Origin: Microvirga thermotolerans
GTDB lineage: Bacteria; Pseudomonadota; Alphaproteobacteria; Rhizobiales; Beijerinckiaceae
DNA: 64,000 bases
NCBI RefSeq assembly: GCF_009363855.1
Contig: NZ_CP045423.1
Span: 1,642,001-1,706,000 of the forward strand
Direction of reading: 5' to 3'
Shown here: positions 38,087-46,926 of the stretch, piece by piece
How the letters are laid out: each line of letters starts with the position of its first letter
Numbering within the stretch: the first letter of the stretch is position 1
The notes under the pieces: generated by a model
The model's database searches: none
What the model saw: only the letters and a program-made list of their open reading frames with translations
Told to the model about the DNA's origin: nothing
Translations under genes and position numbers: made by a program

Positions 38087-38115
38087 CTGTCACAATTCTG
38101 CAGGCGATCCGTCAC
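38087..38115 (+). promoter_or_regulatory. Pho-box-like triple repeat
   Basis: CTGTCAC-AATT-CTGCAGG-CGAT-CCGTCAC: three 7-bp units at 11-bp spacing. The first matches the PhoB consensus CTGTCA(T/C), the third has one mismatch, and the middle is partial. It ends 56 nt upstream of the plcP-like ATG, a normal position for PhoB activation. Confidence 0.65.
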
Positions 38116-38171
38116 GGGGGTGAGATGCGAATCCGGTCAGCTGCCGGCCGATTTCCAGGAAAGGGTGCGGC

Positions 38172-38978
38172 ATGGCCCAGGATCTTGGTCTCATTCGCGT
38201 GCGGACGCTCTTCCTGTCCGACCTCCACCTCGGCACCAGGGGCTGCCAGGCCGAACAGCTGCTCGCCTTCCTGAAGGCCTACGACGCCGACACCATCTAC
38301 CTCGTCGGGGACATCGTCGACGGCTGGCGGCTGAAGTCCGGGTGGTACTGGCCGCAGGCCCACAACGACGTGGTGCAGAAGCTCCTGCGCAAGGTGCGCA
38401 AGGGAACGCGGCTGATCTACATCCCCGGCAACCACGACGAGTTCCTGCGCGACTATCTCGGCGTCCATCTCGGCGGGATCGAGCTCGCCGATTCCGCCCT
38501 TCACGAGACCGCCGACGGCCGGCGCTATCTCGTCATCCACGGCGACCAGTTCGACCTCGTCGTCCGCCACGCACGCTGGCTCGCCCTCCTGGGCGACGGG
38601 GCCTACACCCTGGCCCTGACGTTCAACACCTACCTCAACGTCGCGCGCCGGCGGCTGGGGCTCACCTACTGGTCCCTGTCGTCCTGGGCCAAGCTTAAGG
38701 TCAAGAACGCGGTGAACTACATCGGCCGGTTCGAGGAGCTCCTTGCGGCGGAGGCCCGGCGCCAGGAGGCGGACGGGGTCATCTGCGGGCACATCCACCA
38801 CGCCGCCCTGCGCGACCTTTCGGGCGTGCGCTACGTGAACACGGGGGACTGGGTGGAATCCTGCACCGCCATCGTGGAGCACTACGACGGAACGCTCGAG
38901 ATGATCCGCTGGGCGGAGGCCCATCGGACGATGCCGGTTCCGGCCGCCGCGGCGTCGCTGCGGAGCGAGGCCGCCTGA
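38172..38978 (+). CDS. Calcineurin-like metallophosphoesterase, candidate phospholipase C PlcP
   Basis: 268 residues with metal-ligand motifs of metallophosphoesterases: FLSDLHLG (about 14-21), LVGDIVDGW, IPGNHDE, IHGDQFD and CGHIHH. Automated annotation usually calls such proteins UDP-2,3-diacylglucosamine hydrolase (LpxH). In Sinorhizobium the relative PlcP degrades phosphatidylcholine under phosphate starvation. Two sequence facts favour PlcP here: a Pho-box-like array just upstream and a GT4 glycosyltransferase overlapping by 1 nt downstream. The start follows AGGAAAGG. Confidence 0.85.
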   Translation: MAQDLGLIRVRTLFLSDLHLGTRGCQAEQLLAFLKAYDADTIYLVGDIVDGWRLKSGWYWPQAHNDVVQKLLRKVRKGTRLIYIPGNHDEFLRDYLGVHLGGIELADSALHETADGRRYLVIHGDQFDLVVRHARWLALLGDGAYTLALTFNTYLNVARRRLGLTYWSLSSWAKLKVKNAVNYIGRFEELLAAEARRQEADGVICGHIHHAALRDLSGVRYVNTGDWVESCTAIVEHYDGTLEMIRWAEAHRTMPVPAAAASLRSEAA

Positions 38979-39985
38979 TGCGCCTTCTCATCGCGACGGA
39001 CGCCTGGCGGCCCCAGATCAACGGCGTCGTGCGTTCCCTCGAGCACATGGCGGCGGAGGCGCCGTTCCACGGGGTGGAGGTCGCATTCCTCACGCCGGAA
39101 CGCTTCCGCTCCTTTCCCATGCCGACCTATCCGGAAATCCGCCTGTCGCTGGCCCGGACGGCCGCCGTGGCCGCTATCCTCGACGCGGTGAGGCCGACCC
39201 ATGTCCACATCGCCACCGAGGGCCCCATCGGCCTCGCCGTCAGGCAGGTCTGCCTCCGGCAGGGCAGGGCCTTCACCACGAGCTATCACACCCGCTTCCC
39301 CGAATACGTCTGCGCCCGCCTTCCCGTCCCGAGGGCCGCGGTCTACGCGGCCCTGCGCCGCTTCCACAACGGCGGGCGGGGGGTGATGGTTTCCACGCCC
39401 TCCCTTGCCGAGGAGCTCGGGCGCCACGGTTTCCGCAACATCCTCCGCTGGACGCGCGGGGTGGACACGGACCTCTTCCGGCCGCGCCGGGAGCGGGCCC
39501 TCGACCTTCCCCGTCCCGTCTTCCTCTATGTCGGACGGGTCGCGGTGGAGAAGAACCTCGGCGCCTTCCTGTCCCTTGACCTGCCGGGCACGAAGGTCGT
39601 GGTCGGCGACGGGCCCTCCCGCGCGGCCCTGGAGAGGGCGCATCCCGGCGTGCGCTTCCTCGGCGCCCTCGCGGGCGAGCCCCTGGCCCGGGTCTATGCC
39701 TCGGCGGACGTGTTCGTGTTCCCGAGCCTCACGGACACCTTCGGCATCGTGCTTCTGGAGGCCCTGGCCTCAGGCCTGCCCGTCGCGGCCTACCCGGTGA
39801 CCGGCCCCCGCGACGTGATCGGGACCTCCGGCTGCGGCGTCCTCGACGCCGACCTGCGGCGGGCGGCCCTTGCCGCCCTCGGCATTCCCCGCGACCGATG
39901 CCGGGCCTACGGCGAGACCTTCACGTGGCGCGAGAGCGCCCGCCAGTTCTTCTCCAACATCGAGGCGGCCTGCGGCGCGGCCTGA
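38978..39985 (+). CDS. GT4 glycosyltransferase, candidate glycolipid synthase Agt
   Basis: 335-residue retaining glycosyltransferase of the GT4 type. The N-terminal acceptor domain begins LLIATDAWRPQINGVVRSLE; the C-terminal donor domain has YVGRVAVEKNLGAF, VVGDGPSR and the E-x7-E-type loop TDTFGIVLLEALASGLPV. It overlaps the metallophosphoesterase stop (TGATG), so the two are translationally coupled. In phosphate-starved Agrobacterium and marine bacteria, PlcP releases diacylglycerol and Agt glycosylates it; that pathway is the inferred role. Confidence 0.86.
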   Translation: MRLLIATDAWRPQINGVVRSLEHMAAEAPFHGVEVAFLTPERFRSFPMPTYPEIRLSLARTAAVAAILDAVRPTHVHIATEGPIGLAVRQVCLRQGRAFTTSYHTRFPEYVCARLPVPRAAVYAALRRFHNGGRGVMVSTPSLAEELGRHGFRNILRWTRGVDTDLFRPRRERALDLPRPVFLYVGRVAVEKNLGAFLSLDLPGTKVVVGDGPSRAALERAHPGVRFLGALAGEPLARVYASADVFVFPSLTDTFGIVLLEALASGLPVAAYPVTGPRDVIGTSGCGVLDADLRRAALAALGIPRDRCRAYGETFTWRESARQFFSNIEAACGAA

Positions 39986-39996
39986 CCCGTGCCTTC

Positions 39997-40488
39997 TCAG
40001 TTGAGGAAGGCGGGTGTCGTCTCATTCGCCGCGAAGCCCGCCGCGATCCGTTCCGGGGCTGCCTCCGGCGGCGCCTCGTCGCCGTCGCAGAGCGCGATCA
40101 TGGTCCGGATCCGGCCCTCCAGGAAGCGCAGGGTCTCGAGGATGCGGGCGATGCGACGGGCCGCCTCCTCGTTCCCGGCCGGAGGCGGGGGCGGCTCCGG
40201 GGAGGGCGCCGCAATGTCGGCCTTCGTGTCCTCGATGGCGCCCGCCATGTCGAGGAGGCTCGCGCGGATCCGGTCCATGGTGCGGGCCGTCGACTCGTCG
40301 GCGATCTTCTTCTCGAGGCGCGCCACCGCCGCCAGGACCGCTTCCGTGTCCGCGGTGCGGTTCCGCCGGGCGTACTCCCTCAGGAACCAGCGTCCGCGGG
40401 TCGTTTCCATGACCGCCGCCTCGATGGCCTCGTAATCCCCGGGACCGAACGTGACGGGCGGCTCTTCATCCGGCATGGTGGCACCCAT
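39997..40488 (-). CDS. Hypothetical alphaproteobacterial protein
   Basis: 163 residues, function not recognised. The N-terminal part carries a well-formed motif (DYEAIEAAVMETTRGRWFLR, then EYARRNRTADTEAVLAAVAR) that I believe recurs in hypothetical proteins of Rhizobiales. The middle is helical, then comes a Pro-rich linker (PSPEPPPPPAGNE), then another helix (RRIARILETLRFLEGRIRTM). No membrane segment. The ATG at 40488 has GAGG at 6 nt; another ATG four codons later is possible. It converges on the glycosyltransferase gene with an 11-nt gap. Confidence 0.7.
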   Translation of the reverse strand: MGATMPDEEPPVTFGPGDYEAIEAAVMETTRGRWFLREYARRNRTADTEAVLAAVARLEKKIADESTARTMDRIRASLLDMAGAIEDTKADIAAPSPEPPPPPAGNEEAARRIARILETLRFLEGRIRTMIALCDGDEAPPEAAPERIAAGFAANETTPAFLN

Positions 40489-40582
40489 TCGCGGCCTCGA
40501 CCTCCGATTCTCGACGCCTTCAGTGTTTCGAAAGCCGGGGGCGGCTCAAGGCCTTCCTTAACGTTATCAACGACCTTACGCC

Positions 40583-41764
40583 GTGCCCTCGCTCCCGTCC
40601 GCCGCCGCAATCCGCCTTTCGGCCCTCCATGCCGCGAGTTTCTTCAGCCACGGCTTCTACCTCCCGTTCTTCCCCCTCTGGCTGAAAAGCCGCGACCTGG
40701 ACCCGGCGCTGATCGGGATCGTGGTGGCGATTCCCATCGTGGTGAGGATCCTCGCCACCGCCCCGCTGCTGAGCCTCGCCGACCGCTCATTCGGGCCGCG
40801 CCGGCTGCTGCTTGCGAGCCATCTGGGGCAGATGGCGGTCTTCCCGCTCCTCCTGCTCGCGACGAACGACATCGTCATCGTCGGCCTCGTCGGCCTCGTG
40901 GCGGTGGCCCAGGCGGCAGTGATCCCGGGCAACGACCTCGTGACCACGGTTGCCGTGCAGCGCGACCCGGGTCTCCATTACGGCCGCCTCCGGGGCTGGG
41001 GCTCGATCTCGTTCTTCGTCGCCAACATCGTCGCCGGCTATCTGGTCGGCGCGTTCGGCGCCGACGCGATCCCCGTCGCCCTCACGGTCATCCCCCTTCT
41101 CGGGATCGGCGCGACCCTGGCCGCCGTCCCGGCGCACGGGGCGGACCGGCCGTCGAAGGACGATCGGCAGGCGGCGTCCGCCGCGGGGCTGCCCCTCGTG
41201 CTGTGGCTCGTCATGATCGGCGCGGCGATGACGCAGGGCGCCCACGGGGCGCTCAACGCCTTCGCCAGCATCTACTGGCAGTCCCAGGGCTTCGCGGATT
41301 CGGTCATCGGCTATTTCTGGGCGGCCGGCGTGATCGCGGAGATCGTCGTGTTCATGATGCTCGGCAGCGCGGTCGGCCGCACGTCGGGCCTGGGCCTGAT
41401 CCTGATCGGATCCGCCGCCGCGACGTTCCGGTTCGGCATGATGTCCCTGCATCCCGGGCCGGCCGTGACGCTCGGTCTCCAGACCCTCCACAGCCTTACC
41501 TTCGGCGCATCGCACATCGGCGCCATGGCGGCTCTGACCGCCCTGGCTCCGCCCCACGCCAAGGGCCGCGCCCAGGGCATCTACGGCTCCCTCGCGGCCC
41601 TGTTCACCGCCGCCTCCACCATCGCCAGCGGGATGATCTACAAGGAGGCCGGGGCGGCCGTGTTCGCGGCCATGGCGCCGCTCGGCGCCGCGGGCTTCCT
41701 CCTCACCTTCGCCGCCGGGCGGATGCTGAAGGCTCAGCCCCAGAGGGCCGGTTCCGGCGGGTAG
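40583..41764 (+). CDS. MFS transporter (HcaT-like, MFS_1-like)
   Basis: 393-residue membrane protein with twelve predicted helices. It begins with a GTG and opens with the family pattern ALHAASFFSHGFYLPFFPLWL. The MFS loop between helices 2 and 3 appears as SLADRSFGPRRLLL. It resembles the 3-phenylpropionate transporter group, but the substrate is unknown. Its last 31 nt overlap the 3' end of the convergent dgcA-like gene. Confidence 0.87.
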   Translation: MPSLPSAAAIRLSALHAASFFSHGFYLPFFPLWLKSRDLDPALIGIVVAIPIVVRILATAPLLSLADRSFGPRRLLLASHLGQMAVFPLLLLATNDIVIVGLVGLVAVAQAAVIPGNDLVTTVAVQRDPGLHYGRLRGWGSISFFVANIVAGYLVGAFGADAIPVALTVIPLLGIGATLAAVPAHGADRPSKDDRQAASAAGLPLVLWLVMIGAAMTQGAHGALNAFASIYWQSQGFADSVIGYFWAAGVIAEIVVFMMLGSAVGRTSGLGLILIGSAAATFRFGMMSLHPGPAVTLGLQTLHSLTFGASHIGAMAALTALAPPHAKGRAQGIYGSLAALFTAASTIASGMIYKEAGAAVFAAMAPLGAAGFLLTFAAGRMLKAQPQRAGSGG

Positions 41765-42717
41765 ACGACGCTGCCCTCGTACCTCAGGCCGGGCTCGCGG
41801 TCCTGCGCGAGAAGGAGCGGGCCGTCGAGGTCCACGAAGCGGGCGCGGGGCGCGAGCACCAGGGCCGGCGCCATGGCCAGCGATGTGCCGACCATGCAGC
41901 CGATCATGAGCGAGAAGCCGCGCTCCTGCGCCGCGTCGGCCAGGGCGAGCGCCTCGGTGAGGCCGCCCGTCTTGTCGAGCTTGATGTTCACTGCGTCGTA
42001 GAGCCCGACCAGCCGGTCGAGGCTCGCCCGGTCGTGGACGCTCTCGTCGGCGCAGATCGCGACCGGGCGGGAGACCTTCCCCAGAAAACCGTCGTTCGCG
42101 GCCGGGAGAGGCTGCTCCACGAGGGCGAAGCCCGCCTCCGCGCAGGCGGCGAAGTGCGCGGCGAGGTTGTCCTCGGTCCAGCCCTCGTTGGCGTCGGCGA
42201 TGAGGGTCGCCCCGGGAGCGGCCCGGCGGACGGCGGCGATCCGCTCCAGGTCTCCGCCGGGAGCGCCGAACTTCACCTTCAGGATCGGCCGGTCCGCCGC
42301 CTTCGCGGCCGCCTCGGCCATGGCCTCCGGCGTGTCGAGGCTGATGGTGTAGGCGGTGGTCGCGGCGGGCCACCGGGTCACGCCCGCGGTCACGTGGGCG
42401 CGGACGCCCGAGCGCTTGGCGTCCAGGTCCCACAGGGCGCAGTCGAGGGCGTTGCGGGCCGCGCCCGCGGGCATGGCGGCCTGGAGCGCCTCCCGGGTCA
42501 TGCCGGCCTCGATCTGCGGCCTCAGGGCCTCGATGGCCGCCGCCACCCCTTCGACGGTCTCCCCGTAGCGGGCGTAGGGCACGCATTCGCCCCGGCCCGT
42601 CGCCCCGTCCTCCCGGATCGTCGCCGTGACCACCACGGCCTCGGTCCGCGATCCGCGGGCAATGGTGAACTTTCCGGCGATGGGGAACCGGTCCACGGTG
42701 ACGGTCAACTGACGCAT
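41734..42717 (-). CDS. Enolase-superfamily epimerase (DgcA-like, N-acyl amino acid/dipeptide epimerase)
   Basis: 327 residues. Enolase-superfamily catalytic residues are in the expected order: the lysine pair region ILKVKFG, metal ligands ADANEGW, VEQPLP and ADESVH, and the second lysine in NIKLDKTGG. It resembles DgcA (N-acetyl-D-glutamate racemase) and L-Ala-D/L-Glu epimerases; the two cannot be separated by eye. No DgcN partner is adjacent. Its 3' end overlaps the MFS transporter's by 31 nt. Confidence 0.85.
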   Translation of the reverse strand: MRQLTVTVDRFPIAGKFTIARGSRTEAVVVTATIREDGATGRGECVPYARYGETVEGVAAAIEALRPQIEAGMTREALQAAMPAGAARNALDCALWDLDAKRSGVRAHVTAGVTRWPAATTAYTISLDTPEAMAEAAAKAADRPILKVKFGAPGGDLERIAAVRRAAPGATLIADANEGWTEDNLAAHFAACAEAGFALVEQPLPAANDGFLGKVSRPVAICADESVHDRASLDRLVGLYDAVNIKLDKTGGLTEALALADAAQERGFSLMIGCMVGTSLAMAPALVLAPRARFVDLDGPLLLAQDREPGLRYEGSVVYPPEPALWG

Positions 42718-42801
42718 TCTGGCCTCTTTTCTTAACTTCGGCTCGACTTGTGCCTTGGCGACACGCTATCACCAAACGGAATCGGTGCCGGAAGGATGAT
42801 C

Positions 42802-43947
42802 GTGGCGCAGAGCATCTTGGCTCAAGAGCCGCAAGTCGAAATCGAAGGAGCCGGCGACCAGGTGACGGCGAGGCTCGCCGGGCACTGGATCGCCGAGAAC
42901 TCCGCGCGGGTGGAGTCGCTGGCGGCGGAGATCGCGGCCGGCGCGGACTATCATCGCGTCATCATCGATCTCGGCCAGGTGGGACGCCTCGACACCCTGG
43001 GCGCCTGGGTGCTCGACAGGACCCGCCACGAGCTGGGGGAGCGGGGACTCACCGCCGATTTCGCCAACGCCTCGTCCGAGCAGCAGATCCTGCTGGACGA
43101 GGTCGCCTATCGCGGCTTCCAGGAGCAGAAGGTCGTCAGGCGGTCCAAGGTCATGGATTTCCTGGTGGACGTGGGCAAGACCGTCCACGGTGCCGGGAAG
43201 GACCTCATCGACGGCGTCGCCTTCCTGGGCGAGCTGGTCTCGGCCCTCGTCCGCGTGGTCCTCAACCCGCGCCGCTTCCGCGGAACCGCGGTGGTCAACC
43301 AGATGGAGCAGATCGCCTATCGCGGCGTGCCCATCATCGTCCTGATCTCGTTCCTCGTCGGCTGCATCATCGCGCAGCAGGGCATCTTCCAGCTCCAGCG
43401 CTTCGGCGCGACGCCCTTCGTGGTCGACCTGATCGGGATCCTGGTCCTGCGCGAGCTCGGCGTGCTGCTCACCTCGATCATGGTGGCCGGCCGGTCCGGG
43501 TCGGCCTTCACGGCCGAGATCGGCTCCATGAAGATGCGGGAGGAGATCGATGCACTGCGCGTCATGGGGCTCGACCCCATCGAGGTGCTCATCGTGCCGC
43601 GCATCCTCGCCCTGGTGATCGGGCTGCCGCTGCTCACCTTCATCTCCTCCATCGCGGCGCTCACCGGGGGCGGCATCACCGCCTGGCTCTACGGGGACAT
43701 CAGCCCCGACGTCTATCTCTCCCGCCTCAAGGCGGCGCTGGCGCTGAACACGTTCTTCGTCGGCATCATCAAGGCCCCCTTCATGGCCCTGGTCATCGGC
43801 ATCATCGCGACCCTGGAGGGGGTGGCGGTGGCCGGGTCCGCCGAGTCCCTGGGCCGGCACGTGACCTCCTCGGTGGTGAAGGCCATCTTCATGGTCATCG
43901 TTCTCGACGGCCTCTTTGCCATGTTCTTCGCGGCGATCAGGTACTGA
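42802..43947 (+). CDS. mlaE: MlaE-type phospholipid ABC permease with N-terminal STAS domain
   Basis: About 381 residues. The first 110 or so form a STAS domain (VTARLAGHWIAENSARVESL, VIIDLGQVGRLDTLGAWVLD) equivalent to separate MlaB in E. coli. The rest is the MlaE permease (NQMEQIAYRGVPIIVLISFL, GRSGSAFTAEIGSMKMREEI). The frame allows several starts. The GTG at 42802 is preferred because GGAAGG lies 6 nt before it; the ATG at 42796 would be too close to that site. First gene of the mla operon, which maintains outer-membrane lipid asymmetry. Confidence 0.92.
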   Translation: MAQSILAQEPQVEIEGAGDQVTARLAGHWIAENSARVESLAAEIAAGADYHRVIIDLGQVGRLDTLGAWVLDRTRHELGERGLTADFANASSEQQILLDEVAYRGFQEQKVVRRSKVMDFLVDVGKTVHGAGKDLIDGVAFLGELVSALVRVVLNPRRFRGTAVVNQMEQIAYRGVPIIVLISFLVGCIIAQQGIFQLQRFGATPFVVDLIGILVLRELGVLLTSIMVAGRSGSAFTAEIGSMKMREEIDALRVMGLDPIEVLIVPRILALVIGLPLLTFISSIAALTGGGITAWLYGDISPDVYLSRLKAALALNTFFVGIIKAPFMALVIGIIATLEGVAVAGSAESLGRHVTSSVVKAIFMVIVLDGLFAMFFAAIRY

Positions 43948-43949
43948 GC

Positions 43950-44747
43950 ATGGACACGCGGCGCCCCCCTTCGGCCGAGAACCGGGAAGTCGTCATCCGC
44001 GTCCGCGGCGTCGAGGTCGGCTTCGGCGAGAAGACCATCCTCAAGGGCCTCGACCTCGACGTGTACCGGGGCGAGATCCTGGGCTTCGTCGGCGCCTCGG
44101 GCCAGGGCAAGTCCGTCCTCACCCGCGCGATCCTCGGCCTCGTGCCCAAGCGGGCCGGGACCATCGAGGTCCTGGGCCAGAACCTCGACGAGCTGTCTCC
44201 CTCCGAACGGCGGCTCCTGGAGCGGCGCTGGGGCGTGCTGTTCCAGCAGGGGGCCCTGTTCTCGGCCCTCACGGTGAAGCAGAACGTCCAGGTGCCGATG
44301 CGGGAATATCTGAACCTGTCGGAGCGGCTCCTCGACGAGCTTGCCATGCTCAAGATCGAGATGGTCGGCCTCAAGCCGGATGCCGCGGACAAGCTTCCCT
44401 CGGAGCTCTCGGGGGGCATGATCAAGCGCGCGGCGCTCGCACGCGCCCTGGCCCTCGACCCGGATATCGTCTTCCTGGACGAGCCGACCTCCGGCCTCGA
44501 CCCCATCGGCGCGGGGGAGTTCGACGAGCTGATCGCGACCCTGCAGCGGACTTTGGGGCTCACCGTATTCATGGTAACCCATGATCTCGACAGCCTTCAC
44601 ACGGTCTGCGACCGAATCGCGGCCCTTGGGGAGGGCAAGATCCTGGCGGAAGGGCCCATCGAGGCGATGCTCGCATCGGACCATCCTTGGCTCCGCGCCT
44701 ATTTTCACGGGAAACGGGCCCGCGCGGTCCTGGCCGGCGACGCTTAA
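43950..44747 (+). CDS. mlaF: MlaF-type ABC transporter ATPase
   Basis: 265-residue ATPase of the Mla lipid transporter. Walker A is GASGQGKSVLTRAILG, the signature ELSGGMIKRAALARAL is the MlaF variant (SGGM), Walker B is IVFLDEPTSGLDP, and the switch histidine is in MVTHDLDS. The ATG follows the mlaE stop by 2 nt, so the subunits are probably co-translated. The C-terminus ends in a short basic tail. Confidence 0.94.
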   Translation: MDTRRPPSAENREVVIRVRGVEVGFGEKTILKGLDLDVYRGEILGFVGASGQGKSVLTRAILGLVPKRAGTIEVLGQNLDELSPSERRLLERRWGVLFQQGALFSALTVKQNVQVPMREYLNLSERLLDELAMLKIEMVGLKPDAADKLPSELSGGMIKRAALARALALDPDIVFLDEPTSGLDPIGAGEFDELIATLQRTLGLTVFMVTHDLDSLHTVCDRIAALGEGKILAEGPIEAMLASDHPWLRAYFHGKRARAVLAGDA

Positions 44748-44755
44748 GGTTTGTG

Positions 44756-46084
44756 ATGGAAACGCGCGCGAATTACGCATTGATCGGGCTGTTCACGCTG
44801 GCGGTGATCGCGGCGGGGTTCGGCTTCGTCTACTGGTTCTCCGGCGGCGACCGCGGCCAGACGCGCCAGGCCATCCGCATCGTCTTCTCCGGCTCCGTGT
44901 CGGGCCTTTCCAAGGGGTCCACGGTGTCCTTCAACGGCCTCAGGGTCGGGGAGGTCACCGACATCAGCCTGCTGCCCGAGGACCCGCGCCGGGTCGTCGC
45001 CATCGTCCAGGTGGACAACAACACCCCGATCCGCACCGACACCCGGGCCCGGCTCGAGTACCAGGGCCTCACCGGCGTCGCGACCATCGCGCTCTCGGGG
45101 GGCGAGCCGGGCTCGCCCCAGCTGGTGGCCGGCCCGGGGCAGCCCCTGCCGACGATCTTCGCCGACCGTTCGGACTTCCAGGACCTGATCGAGACGGCCC
45201 GCACCATCGCCCGGCGCGCGGACGACGTGCTGGAGCGCGTCGGGCGCGTGATCTCCGACAACGAGGGGGCCATCAACCGGACGGTCCAGAACGTGGAGCG
45301 GTTCTCCCAAGCCCTCGGCGAGAATGCGGAGGGCATCGACCGCTTCCTCGCCCAGGTCGGCCAGGCGGCCGAGAAGGTCGGTCCTCTGGCGGAGAAGCTC
45401 GAGACCCTCGCCACCAATCTCGACGAGGTGGTCCGCTCCGTCGACCGCCAGCGCGTGGCCCGCATCGTCGAGAACGTGGACAACTTCACGCAGGGCCTGA
45501 GCGAGAGTCGCAAGGACATCAACGACGCCCTGCGCGACGCGGCGAGCCTCGTCGCCCGGCTCAACGACGCGGCGCCTAAGCTCGACACCGCCCTCGACGA
45601 CATCACCAGGCTGACGAAGGCCATCGACCCGGCGAAGGTCGGGCGCACGGTGGACAACGTGGACGTTTTCACCCAGACCCTCAGCCGCCGCAGCGCGGAC
45701 GTGGACAAGGCGATCCAGGAGGCGCGCTCCATCACGGAGAAGCTCAACAAGTCCGCCGACCGGATCGACGCAGTGCTCGTGGCCGCCGAGAAGTTCCTCG
45801 GCTCCGCCTCGGGCGAGGAGGGCAAGAGCGCCTTCGAGACCATCAAGGAGGCCGCGACCTCCGTCCGCGAGCTGGCGGACAACCTGAACGAACGCACCAC
45901 CGGCGTTCTCACGGGCCTCGGCCGCTTCACGGATTCGGGCCTGCGCGAGTACGAGGCGCTGGCCGTGGAGGGGCGCAAGACCCTCAACGACATCAGCCGC
46001 GCGGTGCGCAGCATCGAGCGTAATCCACAGCAGTTTATTTTCGGTGGCCGTCCCAACCTGCCCGAATACAATGGCCGCCGCTAA
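44756..46084 (+). CDS. mlaD: MlaD-family MCE protein, long form
   Basis: 442-residue protein with one N-terminal membrane anchor (about 8-28), then an MCE domain (about 40-115: IRIVFSGSVSGLSKGSTVSF, YQGLTGVATIALSGG) that binds lipid. A long helical tail follows (about 135-400) with repeated asparagine/aspartate-containing coiled-coil segments. E. coli MlaD is only 183 residues; the long-tail form is usual in alphaproteobacteria. It starts 8 nt after mlaF. The tail may form a needle or channel across the periplasm (inference). Confidence 0.92.
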   Translation: METRANYALIGLFTLAVIAAGFGFVYWFSGGDRGQTRQAIRIVFSGSVSGLSKGSTVSFNGLRVGEVTDISLLPEDPRRVVAIVQVDNNTPIRTDTRARLEYQGLTGVATIALSGGEPGSPQLVAGPGQPLPTIFADRSDFQDLIETARTIARRADDVLERVGRVISDNEGAINRTVQNVERFSQALGENAEGIDRFLAQVGQAAEKVGPLAEKLETLATNLDEVVRSVDRQRVARIVENVDNFTQGLSESRKDINDALRDAASLVARLNDAAPKLDTALDDITRLTKAIDPAKVGRTVDNVDVFTQTLSRRSADVDKAIQEARSITEKLNKSADRIDAVLVAAEKFLGSASGEEGKSAFETIKEAATSVRELADNLNERTTGVLTGLGRFTDSGLREYEALAVEGRKTLNDISRAVRSIERNPQQFIFGGRPNLPEYNGRR

Positions 46085-46096
46085 GCTCTGATCCGA

Positions 46097-46762
46097 ATGT
46101 ACAGGTCCTCCGTGCTCCCCACCCCCACGGACCGGGTCCGGTCCCTCCTGCGCCTCTCGCCGGTCGTGGTCCTCGCGATGGTGGCGGCCGCCTGCTCCTC
46201 CGGGCCCGCGCCGACGACCTACGACCTCTCCGCGCCGACCACCCGGATCAGGGGCGCCTCCGGCGTGCAGGTGCTGGTCAACGAGCCCGCCGCCCTGCAG
46301 GCCCTCTCGACCCAGCAGATCATCGTGAAGGACGCCTCCGGCACCATCACCTTCCTCGGGGGCGGGCAGTGGGCCGACAACCTGCCCCGGCTCATCCAGA
46401 CGCGCCTGATCAACACCTTCGAGAACGCGTCCCAGATCCGGGGCGTGTCGCGCCCGAGCAGCGGCGCGGTCGCCGACGTGCAGCTGGTGTCCGAACTGCG
46501 GCGCTTCGAGGTCGCGACGCCCGGCAACGAGGCCGTGGTCGAGATCGCCGTGAAAATCGTGAACGACGCGAACGGACGCATCGTCAACGGCCGCATCTTC
46601 CGGGCGCAGGTCCCGGTCGCCGCCGTGGACGCGGCCAATGCGGCGCGGGGGCTCGACGAGGCGCTCTCCATCGTGATGCTCGACATCGTGCGCTGGGTCA
46701 GCACGAGCCGCCTCCCTCGGCGCGAGGAGGTCGGCCAGACCGCCAGCATCCCCCCGGCCTGA
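46097..46762 (+). CDS. ABC-type transport auxiliary lipoprotein (Mla-associated)
   Basis: 221-residue lipoprotein with a long N-region, a hydrophobic stretch (VVVLAMVAAACSS) and a lipobox ending in Cys33 or so. The mature part matches the ABC_trans_aux family (TYDLSAPT, DNLPRLIQTRLINTFENA). It is 12 nt after mlaD. Such lipoproteins replace MlaC/MlaA functions in some alphaproteobacterial Mla systems; the role here is inferred from its position. Confidence 0.87.
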   Translation: MYRSSVLPTPTDRVRSLLRLSPVVVLAMVAAACSSGPAPTTYDLSAPTTRIRGASGVQVLVNEPAALQALSTQQIIVKDASGTITFLGGGQWADNLPRLIQTRLINTFENASQIRGVSRPSSGAVADVQLVSELRRFEVATPGNEAVVEIAVKIVNDANGRIVNGRIFRAQVPVAAVDAANAARGLDEALSIVMLDIVRWVSTSRLPRREEVGQTASIPPA

Positions 46763-46799
46763 AGCGCCTGCTGGGGCGGAGGGCCGGCTCCCGGCTTTC

Positions 46800-46926
46800 C
46801 CAGAGCATTATCAGGAGAGGTGGGAACCGGCTTTCGCTGACGCGGCCTTCCGGGTCCGTCCGAAAATGCGGCAAACCCAGGACCTCGGAGCGGAGCGCGA
46901 TTCCATCGAAGCGCAAACCCCCTCTA
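46800..46926. repeat. Dispersed palindromic-type repeat, copy C
   Basis: 127-bp element with left end CAGAGC and right end CTCTA. It shares CAGGAGAGGTGGGAACCGG, GAAAATGCGGCAAACCCAGG and GATTCCATCGAAGCGCAAA with copies A and B. It lies between the convergent lipoprotein and DUF1330 genes. The right terminus gives the DUF1330 gene its TAG stop on the minus strand (46924-46926). Confidence 0.8.

Noticed and set aside
38172..38978. Assignment as LpxH (UDP-2,3-diacylglucosamine diphosphatase)
   Set aside because: The family match is generic; alphaproteobacteria normally use LpxI for this step, and the Pho-box-like array and Agt-like partner favour PlcP.
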